Assembly: GCA_047495785.1 (NCBI GenBank)
Contig: JBLDXI010000019.1
Coordinates: 3,348,001-3,412,000 of the forward strand
Length of the DNA: 64,000 nucleotides
Direction: 5' to 3'
Origin: Lepidodermella squamata
Lineage: Eukaryota; Gastrotricha
In this document: piece after piece, positions 20,420 to 30,400 of the stretch
Numbering within the stretch: the first letter of the stretch is position 1
Layout: each line of letters begins with the position of its first letter
Translations under genes and position numbers: made by a program
Notes under the pieces: generated by a model
Databases searched by the model: none
What the model was told of the DNA's origin: nothing
Seen by the model: only the letters and a program-made list of their open reading frames with translations

Positions 20420-22840
20420 ATGATTGAAAAGCGACAAGAGTGGCTCGATGCCGCTGTAGCTTTGCATGACTACCAACTCTCCAAATTCGCGAAAGACAAT
20501 TCGCTGGGCGATGTTGGCAGTTTCGAATCCGCCCCTTGGTTCGTCCTGGTTGGAGATGAGCTCAGCGAAAAAATCCGTCTCATCGAATCACTTGCTGAGA
20601 AGCCTACTGTGGACTCCCTAAAACTACAACAATGCAACGCCTTTATCGACACTACTCTACAACGACCAGCAGTGTTCATTTTAAGAAAGGGTGAACGTCA
20701 CTATGTATCGATCTGCGAAGAAGCCAAGTCGCTAGGCGACGAGATATCAGTAGCCAAAGCGTCGAGTTTTACGGATTTAATTGATAACCCAAAATTGAAT
20801 GTTCTCAGTGAGAAGCCTGTTTTCGTCAAAGTATCCGGGAAAGACTGCATTGGAGCGACTTTTGTCATAAATCCTCACTCTGAGATGCCGATATTAGAGG
20901 GCGGAACTTTTGAATCATGCATCGCTAGCAAATGCCCGATTCTCATGTTGAAATACCCGCCGACTGAATGGCAGGCGAGACGAATCGATTTCGAGCAGTA
21001 TCTCGAAGATTTGTTGTACGACTACTACGGCGAGATGAGGTCGATAGGCACTGAACGGGCTATTTTGGTCGTTCATGGACTAGAATCCGGAAAAACTTTC
21101 CTCAGGTCGAAACATCTCGACCATTTTCTTCATGTTGCTAAGACAGTAGGTTTAGACTCACGTCGAATCGTTTTCGCATCTTTGAAAGGTGATCCCGCCA
21201 CGGATTTGGCGAAAACAATGGAGATCACTCATCCGGAACGATATCACATAGGCATGGAAGCCTTAGTAGCCCTTCTTGAAAACGAATTAATTGAATCAAT
21301 TATGAAGTCTGTCAATGCTGTTTCAGCTATGGCTAACTCTCAATTCCGGAAACTGATAAAGGTTGACCCGGAGCGGTGTCCGGATTCGTTTGACAAGGAC
21401 GAGAGTTACTATGAAAGAATGGCCGAGGACTACCTTGAACTTATCTATGAGGCCGTTCAGGTTTGTGCTGAGAATGATAGATCGAGGCTTGAGCTTTGCT
21501 TAAAGCGATCCCCAACAGTTCGAGTCGATGAACATGGCGCGATTGAGGAAATCATGTCAGCGATTTGCTACAACTTCAGTGAAGAAATGTTCAATTTCCC
21601 GTCAAAAAGTTTGTTACTGACTACCCTTCTAGGAGATTTAGAGCAGAAAAAGCTTGAATTGGGGCCGTTTCAAGGCAGTAATCGACTGATTTCTCAGATG
21701 AGCAAGTATCTATCAGGGAAAGAAGCTGTTTCACGGCTCTTATCCCTATCTGGCTATAGCTTACTCGAAAACTTTCGACCGATCGACTTCTCATCGGATG
21801 AAATCTTGGCCATGGGAGAAATCGTACCCGGGAGAGGTTTCATCTGCTCGAAAGCTGTCGAAAAGATGATAGACCAACGCCGCCCTGACATTGAATATAT
21901 TGAAAGCCTGGTTCAATGGTGTGTTTGGCTATTTGTTCGACAGGCCCCGCTAATCTGTGAAAGGATCCGGTTGATCGCTAAGTTGGATATCGACTCTGAG
22001 TTTCCGAGACTGGCTGACAGATTTGATGATACAATTTCCGAGGTCTGTAAAGCCTTTTTCGAGCAGAAGGCGCAAAACTTGATAACCGAAGCCGCGAAAA
22101 TGATCAGATTTCGCTATGATATCGCTAGATTCGATGATTTAGTCCTAACGACACATCTTTTAGGCTATTCGTGCTTCAAACCTACAACTTACGATGCTCC
22201 CAGGCAGAAGCGGATGTTTAATAGGACTTTAAGTATCTCTGTCAACCTTTCCGACCAACCTTTTGACGCTTTTCAAATGGAATCACCGTCTAGTTCTTTT
22301 GAAGAGTGCGTTTTCTCATCAGCTGGCAAGTGCGATGTCAATTTCGATGCGGTAACTGCTAATCAAGTCGACCACTACAGAGAGGCGATCAATAGTGCCG
22401 CTGAGGCATTTGCTAGGTACAAATACGGCTCTGTGATCGCTGATATATGCGCACTGATTGAACACGAATTCTCCGCAGCTTCAATAGCTGATTCTTTCGC
22501 CGAAATCAGGCGTAGAGTCTCTGTTAAAAATGCCCTCTGCAGCTATGCAAAATGCATGTTCAAAGTTGCGAGGCTTCGTTACAACCGTTTGGCGCTGGAA
22601 AAATGCCGCTGGGCTGAAGTGACCCTCCGAAATCTTGTTGATTTAGTTCTGAAGCTGGAAAATTGCCGGAGCGGGCTTGGCTCTCCCGCACCGAAAAGCA
22701 GCAATGAAATGAAGCAAACGGCTCGAGCTGTTCTCAAGGAACTTCAGGAGGATGTGGGAATTCTAGAAGAATACGTGCAAGAGGACATTTTAATGGACGG
22801 CTGGGGCACGCAATACATAGCTATGACTCCGCATGAATGA
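20420..22840 (+). CDS. Dynamin-like protein with inactive-looking GTPase domain
   Basis: An intronless 806-residue protein. Residues 39-60 (APWFVLVGDELSEKIRLIES) align with the dynamin P-loop region (VVGDQSSGKSS in the family), but the P-loop Gly is Glu50 and the following Ser is Ile52. The DxPG position reads INPHS, and the TKxD region is ASLKGDP. Later parts follow the dynamin stalk: HPERYHIGMEALVALLENEL, an IEEIMSAICYNF segment, a GFICSKAVEKMID block, then a long helix and FPRL. A GED-like helical segment with conserved spacing is near residues 660-760. It probably keeps the fold and assembly surfaces but cannot bind GTP normally (inference). ATG at 20420 chosen; AATAAA at 22903. No PH or Pro-rich domain was recognised. 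Confidence 0.68.
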   Translation: MIEKRQEWLDAAVALHDYQLSKFAKDNSLGDVGSFESAPWFVLVGDELSEKIRLIESLAEKPTVDSLKLQQCNAFIDTTLQRPAVFILRKGERHYVSICEEAKSLGDEISVAKASSFTDLIDNPKLNVLSEKPVFVKVSGKDCIGATFVINPHSEMPILEGGTFESCIASKCPILMLKYPPTEWQARRIDFEQYLEDLLYDYYGEMRSIGTERAILVVHGLESGKTFLRSKHLDHFLHVAKTVGLDSRRIVFASLKGDPATDLAKTMEITHPERYHIGMEALVALLENELIESIMKSVNAVSAMANSQFRKLIKVDPERCPDSFDKDESYYERMAEDYLELIYEAVQVCAENDRSRLELCLKRSPTVRVDEHGAIEEIMSAICYNFSEEMFNFPSKSLLLTTLLGDLEQKKLELGPFQGSNRLISQMSKYLSGKEAVSRLLSLSGYSLLENFRPIDFSSDEILAMGEIVPGRGFICSKAVEKMIDQRRPDIEYIESLVQWCVWLFVRQAPLICERIRLIAKLDIDSEFPRLADRFDDTISEVCKAFFEQKAQNLITEAAKMIRFRYDIARFDDLVLTTHLLGYSCFKPTTYDAPRQKRMFNRTLSISVNLSDQPFDAFQMESPSSSFEECVFSSAGKCDVNFDAVTANQVDHYREAINSAAEAFARYKYGSVIADICALIEHEFSAASIADSFAEIRRRVSVKNALCSYAKCMFKVARLRYNRLALEKCRWAEVTLRNLVDLVLKLENCRSGLGSPAPKSSNEMKQTARAVLKELQEDVGILEEYVQEDILMDGWGTQYIAMTPHE

Positions 22841-23489
22841 ACTGCCGAAACCCACGAGACTATGCCAAACCCCATTTTCATTCATGTCGTACCTTTACGT
22901 TGAATAAATATGTATATATAAGCAGAAGTTTAAATACCTTGATATGATTACTTTGGAGACGCAGGAATATCGATAATTTTTTATTTTTTTCATTACGATC
23001 AGAAATGTTTCGTTCCGGTTTTTGCCAGTCCCCACGTCTATCTTGCCGAAATCATTTCTGTTAATCTCATTAGAACCCGATAAGCATGAGGTGCGTGGAC
23101 AAGTTATTTTGGGGGTATTTCGTGGTTTATAGTGGCTGGGATTTCAGTACATTGTATTATACGTAAATTAAGAGTGTTATGAGAAATGAGAATATTGCAT
23201 GATATGAGGGAGGCGGAAATGAGAGACGATGTTGCCTATTTACGCTTTTCATTGCGTGCTCGTATTTTCGTATGAGGCCCTTCGACATTACTAGATCATA
23301 AGTGATAAACAAAAGCTTTTCATGAAAAAAGAGAGAAGTCTTCCCGTCGCACGGAATTTCATCTCCAGATTTGTCTCTTCAGTTTGAAATTTATTACATC
23401 AATTGATCGATATTATTCACCATGATCTTTCCTATATTAATTTTTAACTAATCCGTATGTTAAGATACCAAGGTGTTTGTTTGATGTTA
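22841..23489. other. Intergenic, no gene seen
   Basis: Contains the AATAAA of the dynamin-like gene at 22903-22908. The rest is AT-rich with no supported frame; it ends at the left arm of an inverted duplication. Confidence 0.4.
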
Positions 23490-23663
23490 GAATGGCCGTC
23501 AAATTTTATTCTTCTTAGTTCTCATCTTCGATGAATGTTACCCGACTTCATTTCCCCAGCTTTATCACCATATACTTGCTGGGAATTCTATCTTTGGAAG
23601 TTTTCTCAATTTCAAGGGCTCCAAAAGAATCGGAAAATCTGTATGATATTGGTAATTGCTTAC
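23490..23663 (+). repeat. Inverted duplication, arm 1
   Basis: About 174 bp, practically identical to the reverse complement of 24985-25159. It covers 41 bp of leader, exon 1 of the secreted peptide gene and the first 12 bp of its intron. This is the parental copy, since it continues into the peptide's own intron and exon 2. Confidence 0.85.
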
Positions 23664-23907
23664 AATCAAAAGATCTTTTTCAGCAATCATGATAAATATT
23701 ATTTCAGAGGCCATGGTAAGGGCGATGATGGCCCAAAAGGACATAAAGAACCTGTATGGCTTGGTTGGAGCGATACTAAACGAGAAAAACCTGCGATGTA
23801 AAACCGACCAACAATGTGGCTTGAGCATGCCGCCGGTAATGCTGGATAGCAAACTCGGACGAAAATCTAGCCGAGTATACAGCATATCAAAATTCGGAAA
23901 TCCATGA
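23531..23907 (+). CDS. Secreted peptide precursor A
   Basis: Two exons, 23531..23651 and 23708..23907 (phase 1, 56-bp intron), give 106 residues. Residues 1-26 are a signal peptide (MNVTRLHFPSFITIYLLG, then ILSLEVFS). The mature part has a helical stretch (DIKNLYGLVGAIL), two Cys in RCKTDQQCGLS, a Gly-Arg-Lys site that could be a dibasic/amidation site, and a C-terminal SISKFGNP. It is paralogous to the precursor at 26810: same length, same intron phase, shared D(I/V)K(N/S)L(Y/F)xL, GLSM and FGN motifs. Probably a hormone-like secreted peptide; no known family recognised. AATAAA at 23955. Confidence 0.68.
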
Positions 23908-24430
23908 TCTCTAGATTTATATCGAATTCCGTGGACAAATGGTATATCATTTCTAATAAAGTGTAAAGTGTGACAAGTGTTGTGAATGATTTTTTTTTCT
24001 CGACTACAAGGGTAATTAATTCAGCGTCTTCGATATTGGACCTTGAATGACCTTGCTATATCTAACTAAGCCCGATAATTAAAATATCGGTTTGGCCTGA
24101 GAATTCGGTACATCCCGTATTTCATCTTTTTCGGAAGTTTTCGAAAATTTCAGTCTGTTTTATTGCCTGAAGAACGATTGTTAATTTAGATAATGTACGC
24201 CATGGTTATGCCTGACAGTTCATTACTGAAACTTTTATTTTGAAGTCAGCTATCTGACACTACCTACCTTTTTAATTTGCCTTTAATGATCTCGAATCAA
24301 TGTGTTATTAGCTTGATTACTCGCAAAGTCGTGTAATATAATCATTAAAATGGAATGAACATATACGTATGAAAGTGAATCAACCAACCGCTCCGGACTT
24401 CGGACGTTTGTTATTCCGTTAAAATTTGTA
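23908..24430. other. Intergenic, no gene seen
   Basis: Contains the AATAAA of precursor A and AT-rich sequence up to the tail of the LINE fragment. No frame supported. Confidence 0.4.
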
Positions 24431-24984
24431 GAACGAATACGAATACGAATACGAATACGAATGATTTTATTTGACTTCCACTCGACTAAGGCGTCTATAC
24501 CCTTTCGGGTTTTGTGGAAGGCGAAGGAAGGCAAAATTTAAGAAAAAACGCCCACCCCCGCAGTTAGCAATTTGCTTTTACCATAAAATTCATAATTTTC
24601 CAATTCTGAGACCGTTGTTTGCCATTCATCTCTATTTAATGCAGTTAATTCTGTGGCGTGCCAGTCCACGTCTTCTACTATTATCTCAATCGAGTTTGAC
24701 CCATCTTTCTTGGGTCGTCCTCGAGAGCCATCGGTTTTTTTCCTAATAGTTGTTTTTGATGTGAGGCCTACTTTAATTAGGCTTCTTTCTACGCATTTTA
24801 ACCAATAAATTTGAGGTTTTCCTACTGGCCTGACCCAACCTTCTGGAGTCTGCCATCTATATATGTCGTACACTGGGCCGGGTTCGAGAGGCTTTCCGTC
24901 TTTGTCTACATAGGTTTGCATTCTTATTATGTGACCAAGATAATTGAGGCGTTGTTTTTCTATTAATCTACTCACTTCTATCAC
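24431..24984 (-). mobile_element. 5'-truncated LINE fragment
   Basis: Minus-strand sequence encoding the C-terminal end of a non-LTR retrotransposon polyprotein. It contains RLNYLGHIIRMQ (the common xLxWxGHxxRM motif), then WQTPEGWVRPVGKPQIYWL and ERSLIKVGLT, ending shortly after NYEFYGKSK. It terminates in a simple-sequence tail of ATTCGT units (GAATAC repeated on the plus strand, 24433-24465). The same family is present at 33024 (sharing RSLIKVGLT and xDEWxxxVxxxExYEFY) and 60157. Its 5' side is joined directly to a copied peptide exon. Confidence 0.8.
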
Positions 24985-25159
24985 GTAAGCAATTACCAAT
25001 ATCATACAGATTTTCCGATTCTTTTGGAGCCCTTGAAATTGAGAAAACTTCCAAAGATAGAATTCCCAGCAAGTATATGGTGATAAAGCTGGGGAAATGA
25101 AGTCGGGTAACATTCATCGAAGATGAGAACTAAGAAGAATAAAATTTGACGGCCATTCT
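24985..25159 (-). repeat. Inverted duplication, arm 2 (copied exon 1)
   Basis: Reverse-complement copy of 23490-23663. It includes the signal-peptide exon and its GTAATT donor but no exon 2. Reading on the minus strand, it runs straight into LINE sequence after 12 intron bases. The peptide frame would stop soon after, while a different frame stays open into the LINE. Confidence 0.85.
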
Positions 25160-25322
25160 TTTTCCTCCTTTTTCCTCCTCGATTTTCCTCCTTAAAAAGA
25201 AAGCAAAGATCTCTCCGATCCCATTGTCTGCTTTTGCTGTCAACTCAATTCTCTCAGGTGCAGGATCAGCCACCCAAAGAGTAGCAGCGCCTCGTTCAAA
25301 TGAATCTCAATTCCGATTTCCA

Positions 25323-25859
25323 ATGTATATTAAACTTACCTACGTCGCGTTAATTGTGTTCTGCCTCATCCTAACCATAGCTTGGATAGTTTCTGAGCAA
25401 TTCCTTGAATGGAATTCTACCTCGACTATTGTTTTCGATGAGTTGAATGACGTGTACTTCGATGTTACTATTACCCGATGCGGTAGCAAGCACCAGACTG
25501 AGTGGTCTTTAGCCCTCGTTTTGTTCAACGTCCTCGTCCTATTTTTCGCATGTTTCTGTACATTCGAATCTCGAACGTTGCGAATGTCATCCGTATCCAA
25601 ATTCGAGAAAAGAGTTGTCGTGGCGTCTGTTGCAAATCTCTCAACACTATTCCTCGGTTTCCTCCTGATTGTTGTCACGCAAGAATCTGAATTCAACCGC
25701 ATAACGGCCCTGGCAGTCGGAAATTTAATAATTTCTCTCTCAGATGCTCTGATAACTCATCTGCCAGCTTTGTGGAAATGGAAGGTGCACGCGGAACTTC
25801 GAAATAAGACAGCTTCAACTTTCAATGGAACGTCTGGCAATTCGGATGGACGATGGTGA
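25323..25859 (+). CDS. Class C GPCR-like protein, truncated (TM4-TM7)
   Basis: 178 residues from the first ATG; the frame is open back to 25146. Four hydrophobic helices are visible: LTYVALIVFCLILTIAWIV; WSLALVLFNVLVLFFACF; VVVASVANLSTLFLGFLLIV; and a last one containing ALAVGNLIISLSDAL. Between helix 1 and 2 is a short loop with one Cys (ITRCGSKH), and after helix 2 comes FESRTLR. This resembles the ETR-type loop after TM5 of GABA-B-like receptors, followed by TM6 and TM7. The N-terminal ligand domain and TM1-3 are absent. The upstream side abuts the rearranged LINE/exon segment, so it is probably a truncated remnant, though an independent four-helix protein is possible. Confidence 0.45.
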   Translation: MYIKLTYVALIVFCLILTIAWIVSEQFLEWNSTSTIVFDELNDVYFDVTITRCGSKHQTEWSLALVLFNVLVLFFACFCTFESRTLRMSSVSKFEKRVVVASVANLSTLFLGFLLIVVTQESEFNRITALAVGNLIISLSDALITHLPALWKWKVHAELRNKTASTFNGTSGNSDGRW

Positions 25860-26731
25860 AAAAATCGAACAGGAGACGAGCGAAGGATGACTTGGCGAAA
25901 CTTCTTGAAGGGTTCTAATAGCTTCATATGTTTTATCGTTGCGAATATTTTAACAGAAAGTTGTTATATAATCAGAAAGCGAACTGAAGCATTGATTTAT
26001 GATATCTGATGAATTAAAATACCAATAAATGTATAGTAACTTCTTGATAATGAGCTTTTGCTTTTTCCCGCCTTGTACCTACGTACCGAACTCTATCTTA
26101 CTTTAAAATTGAGCCGCAATATTGTCAAATTCTGAAACGGCAATTTTCTCGATGGTGAAGCATGAAGCTGGACTGAAGCTTGTTTTTTTACGATGCATTC
26201 GACGATTCGATATGAAAGTGTTCAACCTTGCCTTACTTGAACTTCGTGCTTTGTGAATTATTTTTCATATGAAATTTTCCACAGCTGCAGGAGAAAAAAC
26301 TGCCAATCAGAACTAATCGAATTCGACCCCATGGTAACAACATAAGGTTGAGCTAATACTGTAGAAGTCATCAAATTAGGGCTACAACCTCGCGAACCTC
26401 GCGACATAATTTTCGAGACACGTGGTGTGCATCACTTTGCATCACCAAGCCGCATCACTTGGCGATGCGGCTAATCATTTTTTATTTTTGCATAATGTAC
26501 GCTACATGGGCGATTCAACCGGGAAGACAACTGTCTGCATTATGTTGAATAGCATGAAAATACTAGTTCAAAGTCAATTTGCTTAATTTTATTAGAAGCA
26601 AATTTGCTGTTATCCCTCATGTCGAGCTCTGAGGTGGCCTGCGTTGTGAAGAGAAGAGCGTCCACTAACCCACGCCTCTCGCCACCTGACCTTAAGTTAA
26701 CCAAGGAATTCGGGTCATTTGGAGATGAGAC
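25860..26731. other. Intergenic, no gene seen
   Basis: AT-rich sequence. A 66-codon frame at 26604-26804 overlaps the TATA box of the next gene and is unsupported. Confidence 0.35.
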
Positions 26732-26738
26732 TATAAAA
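26732..26738 (+). promoter_or_regulatory. TATA box of peptide precursor B
   Basis: TATAAAA 72 bp upstream of the ATG at 26810, coding strand. Confidence 0.55.
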
Positions 26739-26809
26739 CACTGGTTTGCACTGGTTAAGATTCATAATATCTATCTAGCAGACCGAGATCTCGCGACTTT
26801 TTAAAATAA

Positions 26810-27180
26810 ATGCTCACTTCGCTTTTTCTAATCACGTTGGTATCCTTACTCGGAATCATGGCTAATCCCAAGTCGACCGATAAAGCAGCTCTACCCGTTG
26901 AGCAGTTAAGTAAGTTTTAGCCCAGCGAATAAACTCCATGAATGAAGATTCCCACATAGAGATTTTTGAGAACAAGAGTTCAGCTTCGCGTGATGTCAAA
27001 TCCCTTTTTGAGCTGATCAGAGCTCTGGAAAACGTAAGAGACGACCGCCTCAAAATACGCTGCAATATCGCTTTGGGCCGCGGGAATTCAAGACGCTGTC
27101 TGCGGGAATTCGGTCTCAGCATGAATGCTGGACCTCGAAATCATGGCCGACAAATATCTGACTTCGGCAATCTGCATTGA
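26810..27180 (+). CDS. Secreted peptide precursor B
   Basis: Two exons, 26810..26909 and 26960..27180 (phase 1, 50-bp intron, donor GTAAGT), give 106 residues. The first 17 or so form a signal peptide (MLTSLFLITLVSLLGIMA). The mature part has a helix (RDVKSLFELIRALENV), two Cys (IRCNIALGRGNSRRCLREF), GLSMNAG and a C-terminal GRQISDFGNLH. It matches precursor A in total length, intron phase and the order of conserved motifs. It is more basic than A, with several Arg-rich potential processing sites. Family not recognised. Confidence 0.66.
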
Positions 27181-27452
27181 ACATTTCTAGCATAGCTTGA
27201 AGAATGAAACAATTAAGTTGAGGTTCGCATGATCTATAAATTTGCTATCTCCGTAACAACAAATACCCATTTCGCCAAACAACTTTTCATTTGACTTTTT
27301 TAGGATGCAGCAAAAATAATGAAATATCAATAACAAATTTGAGAAAACGGGCAGGAATGTTTTTATTCATCTCATTTTCAAAGTTCGACGTGCAATAATT
27401 TGTCATAATTAATAAAATTTGAAACGGAAGCAGGTTAACTTAATAGAAGTTC

Positions 27453-30400
27453 TCAATTGAAAGAATTCATAGAGCAGAAAGAAGCGTCCCAGTGTTTCAA
27501 GAAACGAGCAACGTCTGAATGGCTCGTTTTGTCCAGCAAGGCCTGGCGGATCGGCGTGTTCTCCCGTTTGTTCTTAGCTCCAAACAGATCCGGCCTTTCA
27601 TCCAGCAATATCTTGACAACACCAATTTTGTTCGCAGCAACGGCCAAGTGAATCGCCATATCACCTGAGTTTGTCAACGCGTAAACATTAGCTCGGTTTT
27701 TGATGAGCAAGGCTACAAGTTCTGCTGCCCCCAAATGAGCTGCTTGATGTAACGGAGTCCAGCCACGATTGTCGCGCGTTTCAGTATTTGCCTTTTTGCT
27801 CAGAAGGAATTCGACAACGGCAATTGCCTTTGGGCTAGCTGAGATCGCGCAAAACAGCGGCGATTTCCCCAGGCTATCTTTCAACTCCAGGAGGCCGTCG
27901 TTAATCTCCAGGAGACACTTGATGACTTCAATTTGATGATTCTCAGCGGCATGGTGGATAGCTAAGGACGTTTTGCTGCCTGGTGTTGAAGGTTCAAGCT
28001 TGCTCGAATTAGCCGAGTCGTTACTTGATTTCAACTTCTGAGGATGCTCAGGCTGGGCATTGATAGCTCCGGGAGCAGCTCGACTGCTTTTGGCGTAAAT
28101 ATTCGCCCCACTTTTCAACAGCTAAAATATATTTCAGCGTTATTTCTGGAAGCCGAAATAAATGTTTACATACCAGTTTCAAGATCTCGACATATCCCAA
28201 ACTCGCTGCGTGGATCAGCGGTGTCTTGTTGAGATGATCCGTCGTCTCGGTATTTGCTTTGCGTTCCAGCAGAAACTTTACCAATCGGGTGTGGCCATTA
28301 CTAGCAGCTAAAGTCAGCACCGAGCAGCCCCTTGCGTTTTTGTCCTCCAAAAAGTCTTCATTCAACGTGAGAAGATACTGAACGACCTGAAGATGCCCGT
28401 GTTCGGCTGCAAAGTGAATTGGCAACGAGCCAGATTTCTTACTCAGAGTGATCCCACGGCTGCTTACAGATTTCGAACGGCGATTCGGGTCTGCTCCGTA
28501 TTTAATGAGTAATTTAACGACGTCAAGATGACCATAAGCACAGGCTTCGTGTAGAGGTGAGAAGCAGAAGGAGTCAGTACCACCCATAGGGGTTATAGTG
28601 GCAAAAGGGTCCACACTTGCTCCGAGTGAGATGATGAGGTTAACGACATCGGCATGACCACCGGCTGCAGCGCGGAACAGAGGAGTAGCACCGACTAGGT
28701 TTTTCTTGTCGATGAGATTAGGCAGGACGTTCAGAATGTACTGCACCACTTCCCCGCGTCCAAAATAGGCAGCGAGATGAATTGCCATGTCCTAAAACAG
28801 ACAATTGTTTACACAGCATTTGAAAGTTAGGTAAAACGAACAAAAATGATTGAAGGGCATGTTTGTTCTATAAATTCTGTTCAAGTGGCTTCAGAGATTT
28901 TCTTCAAATTGGACATCTACTTTAAAAACTACTCATGGAAGTATAGCACAGGGAGTTCCTGCTCCCTCTTTCGACTCGTGATATCCCAGTAATCGAGAAG
29001 TCAAATATTCAGGTGATTGCTGATTTTCTCACACTGTATCAATGGTGACCCGACAGCATATCGGGAAGGCCAATACTACACCCTTGCAGTAACTTAATTT
29101 CTGGTCCAGGGCTTCCAGTCCGTGGTGTGCTTCGGCATTGGATACTTTGCTAAACAGCGGATGATTGCAATACCGCTTGCTAAATAGAATTAGCACAATC
29201 GCTCAATGGGTAGTAACAACGATACGGAAGCTTGGAACGGAGCTGCCAACAAGCTTGTTAATACTCATCACACAACCTTCAAGGAGACCTTGCTCAAGTC
29301 AAAAAAGCGTCACCGGTATTTACTCAACGGTCTCGATGTTACGGCAAACATCCAAAAGCTATAACCGCTTCAGTAACTCAGGTCTCTAACTCACATGCTG
29401 CCTCCAAACGACGATCTTTAAATCTCAACCTACACACCTCAGCATTAATTTAGGTATGTAAGGTTGCAAGGTAGCCAATGCGAAGCTGGTGTGGCAGATA
29501 AGTCACGGGTGACGGATTTTCATATGATTACTCTTTAATATCTAATCAACGCTCCATTCTACCGGTGACGCCCCATTGCTGAGAACTTGGATAACAAACA
29601 TTCGCTGTAAAGATAAGCTGTGCAAAAAAAATCGCATAATAATTAGTCAAAGAGCGGCATTTCTTAGCAACTCGCTATCAAATGCTTCATTTTAGCAGAA
29701 AAATGTCACACCATGGGTGTGAATTGCCGTTCGTTATCAGCGAATTACGCGTAGCATTGCGCACTTTTACAAGAAGTTTGGGTGTAACTTGCGCGAATCT
29801 TTGAAGTTTTTTTATCTAGCAAATTCCGGCCGGATCTGAAGATGGCTATAAAAGCGGCCAGTATAATTTACCGGAGAGCAAACCAGCTTTCATATCAATA
29901 ATACATCTTCATAAACGATGAGCGTTCTCTCGGCAATCTTGCTAGCTTCAGCCGTTTTCATCGGCTCGATTTCGGCAAACTCGTGCAACAATTTCGGATT
30001 CGATGGGAAGGATCGTTCAGTCATGGGACATGAGCCCTTGATTTTCTATGGCGATTGTTTCAAAGAGTGCGATGCAAAGATTCTATGTACCTTCAACGAT
30101 GAAATTCGAGGTGAAGCTATCAAAGTAGAACGTGAGGGCAAGATTGACGCCTCTCTCTTCGCTCACCCGAGGGCCATCTGCTACCCGCCGTATTTGTTCA
30201 AACTAGGCCCGATGGACGTTCAAGTCGACCTTGTCAGGCCTAATGGCGAGAAAATCAATATCGACACTGTTCGCGTCAATATTGTGCAGTCAAGCCCAGA
30301 CGTTGAAGTTAATATCAAAGACGACGTCTTGGAAATTTCTCATGGCGATCTGACACCAGTCGCGGTTGTGTCTGAAGTAGCGACTGTTAATGTCACCCTC

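Noticed and set aside
23565-23885. 106-codon minus-strand hydrophobic frame resembling a membrane protein
   Set aside because: It is the antisense of the spliced peptide A gene, whose signal peptide, intron and paralogue are better supported.
24880-24900. GGTTCGAG resembling a tRNA B box
   Set aside because: Lies within LINE coding sequence and no cloverleaf can be formed around it.
24538-25113. Apparent 191-residue fusion protein of peptide exon and LINE
   Set aside because: The exon part is read in the wrong frame compared with the peptide gene; the open frame is fortuitous.
26604-26804. 66-codon frame upstream of peptide precursor B
   Set aside because: Overlaps the TATA box and leader of the peptide gene and has no recognisable content.
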